From Dipylidium caninum (Eukaryota > Platyhelminthes > Cestoda > Cyclophyllidea > Dipylidiidae), in NCBI GenBank assembly GCA_017562135.1, contig QEYB01001436.1, positions 62,001 through 126,000 of the forward strand: a stretch of DNA of 64,000 nt, read 5' to 3'. The position numbers were made by a program, and so were the translations under genes. Under the pieces are notes generated by a model. It made no database searches and had not been told where the DNA came from. It worked only from the letters and a program-made list of their open reading frames with translations. Every line of letters starts with the position of its first letter. The first letter of the stretch is position 1. Shown piece after piece: positions 1 to 12,900 of the stretch.

Positions 1-1511
1 CTCCGTTTTGACCCTCTATTAGAAAAGATGCCGAAGTGATAAAAAATGATACACAATTCATAGCAGATTAGCCTACATTCCATCTACAGAAATGCCTTTC
101 GAAAAGATGCCAATTCGAAGGCGATAACAATAAAAGCCAAGTTACTGGCTGTTATTGTTTCTCTAGGTGCGCCCTCCCTTGCTCACAGAGCTAGATTTAG
201 AGGAAATATCGCGTTTGGAACTAGAAGGGGTCCACCTAACATCGAATTACAGGTTGGAACACAAAAAGCGCAAGTGTTGGCAGTCTAGTATGCTTTCCTC
301 TTCCCGAAATACAATTTTCAGGAAATTTTTGCCTAGAGTGTAAGGGGAATAGGGAGGCTGAGCCTTTTAACCACAAGTTAATGTAACGCTTGCAAGAAGG
401 ACCAAAGCTAATGATAAAAAACATAGATAGATGCATATGGTAACGGCCCTTATATCGCCCGTTGTGGCGCTTCCGGAAGGTATTCGTAGAGAAACACTTG
501 AAAAGGAACAAATTCGAGAATCCTCATAAAAGTTGATCCAATATACATTAACTTGAGATGGGTGAAAAGAGTTCAAGTCAAAAACGGTGTACAAAAGAAC
601 AAACTCACTTGCTTTGACCCCCTCTCAATTTGCGCAGATAGGCATGGAAAGACATGAATTTAGCCGGCGGATCACAAAGACTTAGATAATCTGGATCCGA
701 AGGCTAAGTTGTGGAAAAACGATTTAAGAAACGTCAATAAGAAAAAAACAAATCCGCAGGTACAAGTCATTACCTCTAATGGAACACAGTGAATGCAAAT
801 ACCGGAATCTGGATGATGGCACCTGAAAGTGTGAAAGGTGCAGTTTATTGCCGCTAAATAAAAATCAAGAAGAAACAATATAGTTTCACAGACAAATGTC
901 CCTTCTGACGCTTTATTTTTCCATCCATCGCATCAATAATCCTGTCGACTTCATCCTCTTTGACGGATGCCAAGGGAACCGGAATCTCTTTTGCAGGAGC
1001 GGCCTCTCTCTAAACATAAAATGAGGATAACAAGTAAACAAAGTAGCGAGTCGGTAAACTCACATTATTCGAATCGTGCGAACTTGGTGTTTTCGGCGAT
1101 ACGATCACGTACAGCATGTCCCCATTTCTAGAAAAGTGCAAGGGTATAGCAGTGAGGAATAACAAAAGGAGCGGAAGGCGAGGGATTAAAAAAGTATTTA
1201 ATGCCGTCAAACTCGGAGAGAGCTAGATAAGTAAGCACTAGGCCTAGAAGTATTACCCCCAAGTCACTCAGAGGCTAAGGAGAGGCAGGCACAGCTGTAG
1301 CACGAGAATTACTTGAGTTTGGAATTTCTGATTAAAATCCTTGAATTGCGCTTGAGAGAGTCGACAAGTTTTCGAGATTCGACAAGTGCCAGCCCGAAGC
1401 AGGATCCAGGTTAAAGGCATTGGCAGTGAGTTCAAACAATTTTGCCACATGGTCAAACTCGGAAACATCGAAACGTTTGGTGCCATCTGCAGATTGTACC
1501 CGAATTATCAT
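1..1511 (-). CDS. NPLOC4: NPL4 (nuclear protein localization 4) homologue, N-terminal part, runs off the left edge
   Basis: NPL4 pairs with UFD1 as the ubiquitin-binding cofactor of the p97/Cdc48 unfoldase in ER-associated and chromatin protein extraction. Five exons read on the minus strand: 1313-1511 (ATG at 1509-1511), 1064-1127, 894-1009, 774-822 and 609-703. Phases match from exon 2 onward. Exon 1 encodes the UBX-like ubiquitin fold, starting MIIRVQSADGTKRF. Exon 2 gives NGDMLYVIV. Exon 3 contains VKEDEVDRIIDAMDGKI, the counterpart of the family's VEDEIDxxLxxxDGKI segment. Exon 4 supplies the zinc-binding CHHPDSGICIHCVPLE. Exon 5 gives PPAKFMSFHAYLRKL. The MPN and later domains lie outside the window, and no convincing exon was found between 1 and 608. 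Exon 1 needs a one-base correction to stay open between about 1375 and 1410. Identity is firm; the left boundary is arbitrary. Confidence 0.88.
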
Positions 1512-2708
1512 GTCAAGCCCAGAACTAGCCGATGTATATCGAGTTAGTGACCTTACAGGTTAGGCGATGTAATGAAACAGCAAATACTCTGCGTCAACCA
1601 ATGAAGGTAATTACTAAGACGTTCGATGTTTATTTTTTCAATTTGTCCTAATAAGAGAGTGATTATCAAATACATATTTTCGAATAACCGTACATTAGCT
1701 CATATTGCTTTGACTTTTGAGCGAATAATTAAACACGTTAGTGTCCAACAATCCGGAATAGAGTCGACTTTGAAAATTTTAAAATTTGTTCCTAAGCATG
1801 ACCACCGGGAGGAATAATGCGTCGGCACACGTGTGGTAATTCTACAGCAAGGCGTGATCTTATCAGCTCATGACGGAGAAAAATGGCTGAAATTCCCTGT
1901 TATGAGAATGCAAGTACGTACCAGGGAGGGACGTGCGTTGTTTAGGATATAATACATCCGAATAAGCAGTAGACAACATGGGAAATTTGCGTCATACAAA
2001 TGTATTTAGGTCGCGATGAACAGGCAGAACTTTAATTTCAGGAAGAAATATTATAAATATTATCAATAGTTCAAAATGTCCGACAAGGAGACGCAAACCT
2101 TACGGCAGCAAGCTATTAGATCCAAAATCCGAAAGCAAAATATAGAGTAAAACTTTGAGCATTTGCTCGCCGAAGAGCGTTTAAATCGAAGATCAGAAAA
2201 GGCAAGAGAATATAGAGGCATGTGAAAATTCATGAGAATTAGGGATAGGCCGAACGAGCAAAGACACGATGCCTCTAATATCGATGTAAAAGAAACCGTA
2301 ATTTACCAGGACGGAATAAAACGAGGGGTAATTACTACGTTTTCCCGTAAGGCCTTTTGCTTTAGAAATTCGAGTATTTTAATCATTTTTTTACTAAAGT
2401 GTTCTCTGACGCACTGATTAGCGTCAACGATAGTCTGACCCTGTCGCCTCAACGAATTTCCTGGCGGCTTTAGAATTGGCATTCCAATGCACAACAATTA
2501 ACTAAACTACGCAAACCGTAACACCTTCAATAATAATTTTTAGAGCGTTAAGAAATATATGACATAATTAAATACATGGCCATTTAGTAGTGCCTGACTC
2601 GATACAACCTTGATAATTGTTTTAATCTGTGAATTGTAATGGCCGCAAATTAAACCGCTGCCGTTTCACAGTCGGAACCACGATATCAGATGAGACAGAG
2701 TTTTCCCA
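1512..2708. other. Divergent intergenic interval between NPLOC4 and the inhibitor-2-like gene
   Basis: AT-rich sequence between the NPL4 start codon on the minus strand and the start codon at 2709 on the plus strand, so it probably holds both promoters. It contains a short plus-strand ORF from 2075 (starting MSDKETQTLRQQAI, 24 codons to a TAA). In the same frame this is followed by a charged stretch ending at about 2224. A minus-strand ORF spans 2303-2497. Neither was recognised and no splice model was found for either. Confidence 0.5.
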
Positions 2709-5700
2709 ATGGACGGGCTTAAACATGTCCCCGAAAAGAGCATTCTCCGCAAACCCTTAGGATTAGGTAAGCAAGACTATTGCATTACATGTGTGCTGCT
2801 TATCACACCGCTTGTTTCTTTTCCTATTACTTTTTATTCCACAAATTTCGTTAAAATTTTATTAAAATCATCTCACGTATTAATTGAAAATTTTTATTAT
2901 GTCTTAGTCAGCTCATACCGTTTTTTACTAATTTTTTTGTCTTCTTCCTTTGTCTCCTTTGTCATTTTCTCATTTTTGGCCTTGCTAAGTTTTTACTGGT
3001 CATTTATTCTAGCGTTGAAAGTCATACATTTGCGTTCTTGGTACTCGTAGCCTTTGTATCTCTTGGGATGGCTGCACGCACGGGTGGTTCTTCTTCCTGT
3101 GCGCTTTAATAAATCATTTTTGTATGGGGAACTTGCCTTTGATTCTTACGGTAGTGGTATTTGTTTGGAAATCAGTTGAATAGCAGCAAGATGCTTATAG
3201 ACGTACCAGTTATCAAACTGTCTTGTTTTTCCTGCGTTAATGTGCTTTTACTTCTTTTAACATAAAGGGAATTTTTGAAAATCCGAATAACAAAGGCGGA
3301 AATCACATTTGGAGAAATTTGATACGTGTATGATAGCGTTAAATTTTATTTCTCTTTCGCATCCAATAATCAAAGTCTGTAATACGTTTCCAGATTACAT
3401 ATTGGAGCACCTCGAGAGCAAATATTTACCACTTACGACGTGCTGCAAGAACTTTGTAATGTTTACTGAGAGAACACCACGGTTTTTATTAAATTCATCC
3501 CAAGTTTTGAGAGGTGGAGAAGCGCACTACTCGCTTGTCTAAGTGCACTACAACTGCATTCATTTTCCCTCCTTTTTTTAAACCGACTCCACCTTCTATA
3601 GTTTTAGTCTCGCTCAACTATCCGCGCATATAATTCATGGGATTGTTAGGTCTACGCGGCAAATCCATAACTTCGTTACTTTTTTGTTCACAGCGCCCGC
3701 CCTCTTTTCTAATCTGAAAAAGACATCACCACATTGCATTGATATAATTATAAACCATGAGAAGGCAGAGTCCATCTGTCAGGCGGCACGTGAGGCATTT
3801 AACTTTGATATTCCTCTGCTATTTTAAAGCTCTTTAGTGGAAAAGCCGTGTTGGCGGTGGGCATTAAACCATTTTGCGTAGCCTGCTCCTTTTCCCACTC
3901 GCGAAACGTCTAGACCACAAACGAGTAGGAAAACGCTTTACTACTGATGAGAAGTTCTGTCTAAGTCCCAGAGTCTAAGGCGTCCACCAGTGGAACTTCG
4001 GTGTGCAAAGAGCTGGGAGACAGACGAATGACACCGCAAGCGCACACAGGACACATAAATTCCCACGCCTCAAACCGTCCCTCATCCGCCTGTCTCGTCT
4101 TCACAAGCGCAAACAGCATCGCATGAAAAGCGCCGTTCATTCCAGGTAATGTGAAAATGACCTGGAAATTTTTTAGTCTTCCCGACCAACCATCCCAAGC
4201 AGTCATCAGAATTCCTCCTCTAACTTCGGCGCGTGTTTCCCCTGCGTCTCTCCGTAATTAGTGGCATCCTGTTTCTTACGATGAGGTGAACGATGTGGGT
4301 GTTCACGAACATCCGACTGTCGTTGACCAATTCGTGCAGATCGGGCTTTGAGACGGACACTTCGCGGCAGTTAGGCGCAAGAAGGGTTATTTGACCTCAT
4401 ACGTAAAGAACCCGCCTCCACTGCTCCGTGCATAGAGTCCCCTTCATTCTCCCTTTCCATCTTTGATTGCCTTCCAGACCACGATCAGACGCCATCGCCG
4501 AAGGTCTCGCGAAGGCCGACACAGAAACCGTGCTTCGAGGACAGAACTTAAAGCGACCTTCATTGTGGATGAGACTGATCCTTCCCTCTCTCCAACCGAA
4601 GTAATTGAACCGCTTCACGAGGACGACTCAGAGCGCAGAGGTGTGGAGAACTCGCAGAGTCGAAGAAGGAATTGGCTGAGGCAGGCCATTTCTGTGGACG
4701 GCGAACGAGTGCCGGGAAAGCTTCTCCATCAGTGCAGCCTCGATGTGAGTTTGTCCATCCCCGAGTGGCTGGTCTTTTCTGGCTCGTCCAAGCCTGCTGT
4801 GTGCGCTTCATTAGACGGACACGCATTAAACTGGCAACTCAGGTGCGCGCGGCAGACGAGAGTGAGCGGGGCCAGAGACGAGGGGCCTCTTCAATGTGCC
4901 GCTCCTTTCTGGCCAATCGGCTTCGGCCAGGCATGCATTTAACTCGAAGTCCCCTCACCAACCGACTGCCTTCTCCGCCTCTACAACCCACCCACGGGTC
5001 GGGAACAGGCGACGAGCCTCTTCACGCAGGTTGATTGTGGCCTTGCGTGGGCCCTGCCGGTCCCACTGGCCGCGTTGCGAGTCGGGCATTTGTCGGACAG
5101 AACGGGCTCCTTGTAGAGCAGATTTCAGCGCCGAACAAACCAGTGTTTCGACGGCTGAGCTGCAGAAGGGGAGCGTAGTAGTGACGCGTGAGTGGTACGG
5201 GGGCCTGAAATGCCCCGCCGATCTCGTCGACGTCGCATTCTCTCGGCCCGACACGCGAACGGATGCTGTCAATCCGCAACTGTGACGGTTCGCTCCGGCG
5301 AGTGCCATTTTGCTGGAGTGGAACAGGCCCTGCCCAAGGACTTCCTGGGGAAGTGGGAGGCCGGAGAAGCCCGAATAGCCTCTGGACTCCACGAACTGTG
5401 GTTTCATGTGCGCAGAGTAAAAAATTCACCTCCTCCTTGCACACCTTCATTCGTGAGGTGCCCTTCGCACCCGCCGCATACTCATCGTCGGAATCAACAG
5501 CTCAGCGGCCTGTCACCCCCGCGCCTCAGCGCCACAAAGTCCACGTAAACAAAGCGCACACGAGCCATCGCCTCGGCTCCCAGCGCCCCGGACTTGGCAC
5601 GTGTTGCGGCAGCAGAACTGTGTCCAGGTGGCACCGAAAGAGCCGGAGAAGTAACAGGCCTTTCGGTTGTTCTTTGGCCAGAAGGGTTGAGCGAGAGGCC

Positions 5701-6901
5701 TGGGTACCGGGACAGACCGGCAGATCGGCAGTGCGTTTCCACTGTCCACAAGTCATGGCGGTTGACTGGCCCGAAGGCAATCGAGGCGAGAGAATGTCAG
5801 CGCCCCTGGCGCAGTCCCACCGCCTCACACCACCCACCGCGCCCCGACTTGCGCCCCGCCGCCTTGCCCCCTCCCCCCGTCCCCCTGCGCCCCCCGCTGA
5901 AATACTAAGGGTTTTCAGAGGGCGCGGACAAGTGGCACACCGTCGCCAATCAGAGTTGTAAATCCAAGTCAGCACGCTTCTTCGCCATTTATCGCTTAAT
6001 TACTAATTGGGAAATGTGGACGCGCGACAACGACGGGACTCGCGAAGGCCCTGAAGCCGCCTCGACTGGGAGGGTGCGGCGCAGAGCCAAGGTGGCCCGC
6101 TGCCTTGCGGGTTGCGTCACAATTATGACAGAGGAATTCTTTGTCTGGACAGCCGGTAGACGCGCCCCCGTGGCCGCCACAAACCCCGCAACCTGTGGGC
6201 GAGGGTGTGGCGGGGGGGCGGGGGCAGGAGGAAGGAAGCAAAGGTGGAGCGTGTCGTGCCGACAGGCTGGACAAATCGCAGCAAGTGTAGCTTGTGTGTG
6301 TCGAAGCCGATACCGTAAGCGGGCGAATGTGCCACTGTTCGGACGCGACCTACGTGGAGTCTTTCAATTCCTGCTCTTTCACTGTTCACGGCCGTGAGGT
6401 CGTGTCCGGTTGGGCTGCCGAGGGGTCGTTGAACCGCTTGACCACCCGATGTGTTGTATGCCATTCAGGGGTGGGAAAGCGGTTTCCCCGACCCCCTTCT
6501 CTGACCGAGGCTATGCCAAAGGCTTCGCGACCTCCAATTTTGCGCCGATTAGAACGAAAAGATCTCGTTTTTGTTTTGTCCTTTACAAAAATCACCTTTT
6601 TCAGCATGGCTACATCGAGCGGGGATCTTCCATTGACGACGAGTCGACCAGCCAGACGGAAGAGCCCGTCGACGCTAATGAGAACGACCTCGAGGATCTG
6701 CAGTCGCAGCGTGCCCTGGTGGAGGCGGAGTTGCGACGCCAGGCCAAGGCCCCGCCGGGACTGAAGATCAGGGACCTCCTGGCCTGTCGGTCGATAATGG
6801 AGGACCTGGACGACGAGGACGACAACAGCGAGGAGGAAAAGCACGCTAAGGCACGTGCCCCCTGGGCCGAGGAGTCGCGACGAGGCGGGCCGAAGAAGTG
6901 A
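2709..6901 (+). CDS. PPP1R2: Protein phosphatase 1 inhibitor-2-like gene (first and last exons only)
   Basis: Inhibitor-2 proteins bind and regulate the PP1 catalytic subunit. Exon 1 (2709-2766) starts with ATG and encodes MDGLKHVPEKSILRKPLGLG, carrying a KSILRKP segment like the family's N-terminal KGILKN PP1-contact motif. It ends at a good GTAAGC donor in phase 1. The last exon (6605-6901) follows a TTTTTCAG acceptor and is very acidic. It encodes HGYIERGSSIDDES, then a charged helix, then PPGLKIRDLLACRSIM and an acidic run, and stops at 6899-6901. This order mimics the family's YxIxExxSSxxED, NEGxNIxLARxLI and acidic tail. The central exon with the WDExNIxxTYHPxxKDYG core was not found in the 3.8-kb gap. 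The family call is an inference from these two ends; either exon could belong to another acidic regulatory protein. Confidence 0.5.
6240..6516 (+). repeat. Copy 1 of a 275-bp inverted dispersed repeat
   Basis: Read on the plus strand, this segment is essentially identical to the reverse complement of 34017-34294. The match begins at AAAGGTGGAGCG and ends at GACCGAGGCT; both flanks then diverge. It lies in the presumed last intron of the inhibitor-2-like gene. It has no protein-coding logic and no obvious terminal repeats. It may be a fragment of a dispersed element. Confidence 0.85.
6605..6901 (+). CDS. Terminal acidic exon of the inhibitor-2-like gene
   Basis: Open reading frame of 98 codons plus stop behind a strong polypyrimidine tract and CAG. 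Composition is dominated by Glu, Asp and Arg, with a helix around LEDLQSQRALVEAELRRQ and a Gly-Pro-Lys-Lys C-terminus. It sits 90 bp downstream of a 275-bp dispersed repeat copy. The coding nature is well supported by the splice signal, composition and clean frame. The identity is less certain. Confidence 0.65.
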   Translation, partial: HGYIERGSSIDDESTSQTEEPVDANENDLEDLQSQRALVEAELRRQAKAPPGLKIRDLLACRSIMEDLDDEDDNSEEEKHAKARAPWAEESRRGGPKK

Positions 6902-9900
6902 CCGGAGTGTAATGCTCATACGCCAACGACTTGATTGACACACAAACGCACGCACATACGAGGAAATCGTGAAGACACTTTGACACGTCCACCCAGAGAG
7001 AACTACCCACCCGCTGACACACGCATGCTGTACAATAAGAAACGACGTATTTACAACTGTCATTCATTAATGATTGCTTGACGAGAGGCTGTGAGCCCGT
7101 GGACAGACGTGGGGGGGCCGTTTTCTCCCCCATTTTCGGGGCGAGGGGGCCGCGGTCCGCGGCTGGAGACGCCACCTCAAACCCTCCTCAACTTGCTCTC
7201 GTCCCAGTCCACATTTGCCCACTTCGGTTGAGGAAGTCACCTGCCCAAGGCATCGCCGCCTGGAACGCGACACACATTCTGTTCTCCTGGGAAAGGAAAC
7301 GCGTACCACCGGAAATGTTGGACAGTGTGCAGGCGATTGCAGCCGCGGCGTTCCAGTCGTGCCGCAGTCTAAAAATTCCCTATGTGGGCAGAAAACTCAA
7401 AAGGTGGAACTCACTTGCCGCGTCAAAAGGGGAGAGTGGGAGAACAGCAGGAGTTGGGCCAAATTCAGCCGCCTGGGCCATTTTGTTCGGCCCTGGCTGG
7501 CCTTCGGTTGGGAAGGGAAAACCATGGTCTCTGCAACCGCTGAGGCTTAGAGCAGGGCGTCCACGGGGGCGAAGCTGCCGCTGCGGACACCGCGGCACTG
7601 CCTCAGTCGTAGCAAACAGAATCCCATGCCGTGCCGCCGACTCGACCGGCGACGCTGGGAGGCACTGAGGTGGAACGACATCGTGAGGCTGAGCACAGCA
7701 AGGATTCCACGCGCGCATGGAGCGACGCCTCGTCTGCCAGCCCGCCAAGTCGAATGGCGTTGGCAGGGGACATCGACCTCGCTCGGGGAACAGAAGCCCT
7801 TTCCCGACCGTCGTCCTCGCCACCCACGCGCTCGGTCCGCTCTGCGCCTCCGACCCGCGCGCCGTCGTGCCTCCCCACCGCCTGGACGTCCAGGCAGTCC
7901 TCTTGTTGGCTGGTCGAGCAGAGGCACGCGGAGCGAATTGGGCTCCTCTTTCCACCTTTGCCAGGCCGCGAGGGTTGGTTCCGGCCTCTGCGTCCCCCGT
8001 GGAGGCCGCCTCACACCCACCCCGCGCGGCGTCGTCGCGCTGCCCGCTCACTCCACGCTCCCCTCCGACCCTCCTTCGGCGACGACGTGCATTCACGCGG
8101 AAGGGATTGGCAACTTCGAGGGCTGATAGAAAATAGGCCGGTCGTTGAGGAAAACTTTTCCCAAATGTGACTCGAGGTGGTCTTGAAGTCACCTCCGACG
8201 GGCAGGAGACCGATCAGACGCCCCAAACACGTCAAAAGAGGCTACCGACGCTGCCAGACGAGAATTTTCGAGCGAGTCAACGAAGTCTTTACAAACGCCT
8301 TATTTGAGTGGCGTGGCAGAAAATCCAGACGAACGAGTTAGGCAAAGGCTGCGAGGTGTCTAAGGGCCCGGAACGGTGGTACTTGAGAGGGACGCGCACA
8401 AAGTCCTCAGACCTCGAAAGCGTTTAGGGGATAGGCAAACTGGGAAGGGTCGGTTGAATTTCTGCTGTTCGTCGACATGCCCCACGACCTGCGCACCGTC
8501 CTGCAAAGGGCTCCATGACGGGTCCACAGGAAGCGTCTCAGAACCTCGGGTGACCCCGAAGTTGTAAACTGCTCCTTGGACGCTACAGGCGCCCGCGCGG
8601 GTGGCACTCGGCGGGTTGGGGAGCGAGGTGGGACGAGGCGACTCTGGTATGCCGCTGTAGTGAGCAGGCGATCTCCTCGGATGCTGCGGGGAGGAAGACG
8701 CGGACCTCAATTTCCTGTCGCTGCTAAAAGCCTCCCGCCGCCCTCGCTGCTGTGGACAAACCTCGCTGACAGCGCTTTGCTCACTTGCATAAAACGCGCT
8801 CGCCTTTGACTGATGACGAAAAGGGTGGAGAGCTGTGGAAGACACCAAACAGTCTCCCCTTCGAGGCCTTCCGCCTCCGAGACGCTGTTTTTTGGACAGT
8901 CGACCTTTGAAAGCTATTTTATAACAGCCATTCAGCGGCTGCAGAGACGCAGAAACGGCGCCCCGGGGCTGGGGCAGGTAGACTCCACCTCCCGTCGCCG
9001 AAAACCTCCCACCCACGGCGCACACAAGATCGTCAGAAGTGCGTCGGCGGTTCCGTCGGCCTTCATGGGCGGCACTGATTTCGTGGTGACCTCGACCAGG
9101 CAATAGAAGACGTTGCAAGCGACAAATGTCAGTGATATGACATGTCGTCGAGGAATCAGAGGCCAAAAGTAGAGGTTTCTTCGTCCCCTCAGCCACGAGG
9201 ACACAGGTAGTCGCGCCTCCATTGTGACAGCCTGAAGACGAAGTAGGCGAGCGTCCGAAACGATGCGGAAAGTCGACATGGAAAGCGAAGAGAGAATGGA
9301 AGCGGAGAAGGCTGTGCATGAGGTGAGCCTCCAGGTGGCGTCGACCCGCCTCTTCGGTGTCTTCGATGGTGGCCTTCTCTGCCCGCCGAACGGTTACAAT
9401 GACCGTCCAGGTCGTCGTTCGCCCCAGCCGACGACGGTTGCAATGACAGCGCTCGAAAGGAAACCGCGCAGAAGCCACTTCCGCGCAAGTTCCGAAGAGG
9501 ACGGTTTATTTAGCTCATGCGATTTCTTTGCAGCCTGACCGAGACGAATCCGCTGCCCGGGGGCAGGACGCGTCGACCAGAGACCGTGGCGCTGCGATTT
9601 CCGGCAGCAGGAAGGACGTGGAACTGCGCACGAGGGGGTCGCACTCCACAGCTACCATCGGGCTGGTGGGAAGTGAAAGGGGCTGAGGGAAGCCTTGTGG
9701 GGGCGCGGAGAGCCCGCACCGCGGCCGACGTCCGATGCCATGAAGGAGTTGATGTTTCCCCCTGGGACGAGGACCAGAGGAAAGGCGCGGGGTGTGGGCC
9801 GCTTGAATGAATTCGCACATACAGCAAATTCTTCGCCTCTCCCACATGCCAGCTTCGTGGGTTTCGACCTGCTGTCGATCCGCTTTCTACTGGGTGGAGA

Positions 9901-12900
9901 GGGACCGGGCAGAGCCCGAGAGTCATTTTGAGCGGACAGCATAAAGCGGCCACATCGCACGAGCTGCCGCCTCGTCGGCTGGCGGGTCTGCGCATGCATC
10001 TTCCACTCCATCCATCAGTTGAAGCAGCAGACCTGAGGGTCAGTCAGACGAACTTCTGTGAAGGCGGTGAAGCACGCTTTGGCTCGCAAATGGCTTCCTC
10101 CTTTTTGGCCGTTCTGCTCAACGTCGTGACGGCCTCCGCCTTTCACCAGCAATCGCGTTCGACGCGCTCCCGACCTCGAACAAACGACCTGAGACGAAAG
10201 AAGATCGTGGCCGTAGAGCTATACGTCTGACCAGGCGAGTAAAAAAGGTCGCCTGCACGGCCTTTTCCAGCTTTTTAAAAAGAAGGTCGCGCCCGCACAT
10301 AAGTGGGACGGTCCTCGTTGGAAGCGGAGTCCTCCGCTCCGCGACAGAAAGGGGCTCAGCGCGCTCGGAACCCGCGAGGCCCCGGCGGACAGCACGCAGC
10401 TCCCCTCGGCACGAACCTGCCGCAGTCGTGGCCCCTCTGGCCGGTGTGCGCGTCCCCGCGCCTGCCCGGCTCTGCGTGGCCTCCGCCGGCAACGTCGGCG
10501 GGGCGGACGAGGCGTCGCTGACCATTCGGACCGACTTCCCGTGCTCGCAGGACTGATTTCACCCGCAACTGGATTATTACGACAGGCGTAAAAGAGCCCC
10601 AGGCGCAGGTCGTGTGCGATTGCGCTGTGCTGAACCGTTCGGTGCAGTTTAGGATCTGCGGAGCGGCCCACAACATCGTTCAGCAGCTTCCGCGGGCTAC
10701 AGCCTGCCTCCGCTGGCGCACACAGCGAGGGCGGCTAAAGCCGCTGGAAGAAGGTGTCGAGGAAGACGTCAAGCACACCCCAAGACTCTTTCCACGAGGG
10801 AGGCTGGTTGGGCGACTGTTTAAATCAGCTGACGAGTAAATTAAAAAGTGCGTCATCTCTTCCTTACTCCTTCGCCAAGGGGCGATCGCGGGAGGGGTGT
10901 GAGAGCGCTGCCATGGCGGTCAAAAGCATCTGGTCTGTCGACGCGGCCGAGATGCCAATTGTCGTCCAGCGACGCCGCGGGAAAACGGAACGAGATGCCA
11001 ATTGTCGTCCAGCGACGCCGCGGGAAAACGGAACGCGAGAAGAAAGGGGATTGTGGGGCCCGGGGGAGAGCAGTCTCGCACTCGTCGGGAGGCGGGGCGA
11101 CTGCAACCCCATCCATCGAGTCTCTGGGGCTCGGCAGGTGGCACTCACCTTCTCTGCACACTCACGCAAACTGACGATTCCGAAAAGGTGTTTCGACTCC
11201 TCTCACCCCTCCGCTCGGAGGCGATTCACTTCGTGGACCCTCGTGGTGGACGGTGACTCCACGCGCCAATGCGTTCTCGCCTCCTCGGCAACTTCGGCGA
11301 CGCATCGCCTGCGTGTGGCGCGTCCGGGGCAGCGGGGACAGACGCAGCACGACACCCGTCCCTTCCGACTACGGCCCGTCCCCGTTCGCCTCCCGACCGT
11401 CCTGACGACGGAAGAAGCGTGGCAGACTTCCAACCTCCGCCCCACGGGTAGGAAGGTTGCAGCGCCCCGGCGGCCGACGAAATGCGACCATAATGCTGTC
11501 ACGTGGACGAAGAGGACAGTGGCACTTTACGTCTCCCTCGTCTCCACTGACTTCGCACCAGTGCCTCATTCCCACTGCCTGAGGTCTGAGGACTTCCGGC
11601 CACAGAGCCTCGCACGAGTGGGGGTTGTGCGACCACTCCAGACGCGGACTTTATCGGGGCGGAGAGCTAAAGTTGCCCTGCAGCCACGTCGAAGGAGGAG
11701 CAGCCTGCTCTGCCGCTCAGCCCAGACGCCGCCTCCGCTCGGTGCGCGTGTGCTTTGCCGACCGCACGCTGGTCAGCAGGCGGAGATCGCCGCGGTGCCC
11801 CGATCGACTCGCGAGGCCTCGGGATGGACCCAAACCCCCTAGGCAAGCGTAGGATGGGAGACTTCTGCACATCCTGGCACGCAACCGCGCACTTCACCTC
11901 GGCGATTTGGTCGCCTCGTGTTACGCACCCACCAGCTTTGCCGTCAGCCACTCGGGTCGGAGGCATCGCGATCGGAGAGGCGCGAGATTATCAAGCGCAG
12001 TGAGCAGAGCTACGAGGAGAGTCGCCTTTCGGGGCTCAGCGCGGAGGAGTGAGGAACTCGGAGAGTCTGATTCTGAGTGGACACAAAACGGTAGTTCCAC
12101 AGCTATGCCACTTCGCTTCCGTCGACGCCTATCACAGAGGTCACAGCGTTCGAAACAGGGTCGAGTGAGGCCCCGGCGGAGCCCGATGATTTCGAGGAAT
12201 CACCGAAGTGCAAACTCATCCCCTCAGACCAGTTGGGGGACTGTCCACGAAGGCGGGAGGCACACCAACTTCGTTTGACTGAGGGGGGCAGACCTGGATT
12301 GAGAAGCAACGAGCACTCGCAACAAAAGGAGGGGCAAAACCGACCAAATCGCTTCTCTTTCACTGCGCGACACTGAGCTGGTTGACGTTGTGGCGCCCGC
12401 GTGATGCTGGTGGCGCAGGTGAGGTCAAAAGTAGCCATGAGAAGGTCTTCCACTTCGATCAGCCTTCTGCGGGGCTGCCGAAGCCATGAAAAGGGAGACA
12501 GCGGCACCTGCGTCGGTTATTCTTGGCTCACACAGTGCCTCGAGCGCCAGCGGAGTCGGCCAACGCGATGTCAGCGTGTTCTCTCACTGCGCGTCGCCTG
12601 CGTGTCGGCCGGGTGCGAGGCGGCCAACCTCAAGTCCAATCGGTCACGGTCAATGTGTGGCTGAAAGAATTTACGTGGAAAATGGGGCGACGTCGCTCTC
12701 CTCAGACCAAAAAATCCATCTGTTACAACATCTCAGTCTGCACAGCGCGGCGAAACAGGAGAATTCGGTCGAGATGAAACACCGCCACGTTGGCTCGCTG
12801 TCCACGCCCCGCCCCGCCCCAAAACGGCCACGGGAAAAGCAACCCAGACTGCCGTTCTCAGAGCCAGATTCCATCCCAACTCCCTCACAAACTCGAGTAT

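Noticed and set aside
2075..2227. Charged plus-strand stretch starting MSDKETQTLRQQAI with an internal TAA
   Set aside because: It reads like a coiled coil, but the in-frame stop and lack of a clear splice model or family match prevent a call.
2303..2497. 64-codon minus-strand ORF (contains IVDANQCVREHFSKK)
   Set aside because: Protein-like composition but no splice context and no family; too short to support alone.
2709..3050. 113-codon ORF with apparent membrane spans
   Set aside because: Only the first 19 codons look coding. A GTAAGC donor follows, and the hydrophobic remainder is translated T-rich intron.
7380..8192. 270-codon minus-strand ORF overlapping several long plus-strand ORFs
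   Set aside because: Six-frame openness in GC-rich sequence; the composition is not protein-like and no family motif is seen.
8360..9478. 372-codon minus-strand ORF
   Set aside because: It has no recognisable domain, is rich in Arg/Ser/Pro, and overlaps long ORFs in other frames. It lies in GC-rich DNA with few stops, so chance is the better explanation.
10754..11842. 362-codon plus-strand ORF
   Set aside because: It crosses a 43-bp tandem duplication that shifts the frame, and similar-length ORFs exist on the opposite strand. No domain was recognised.
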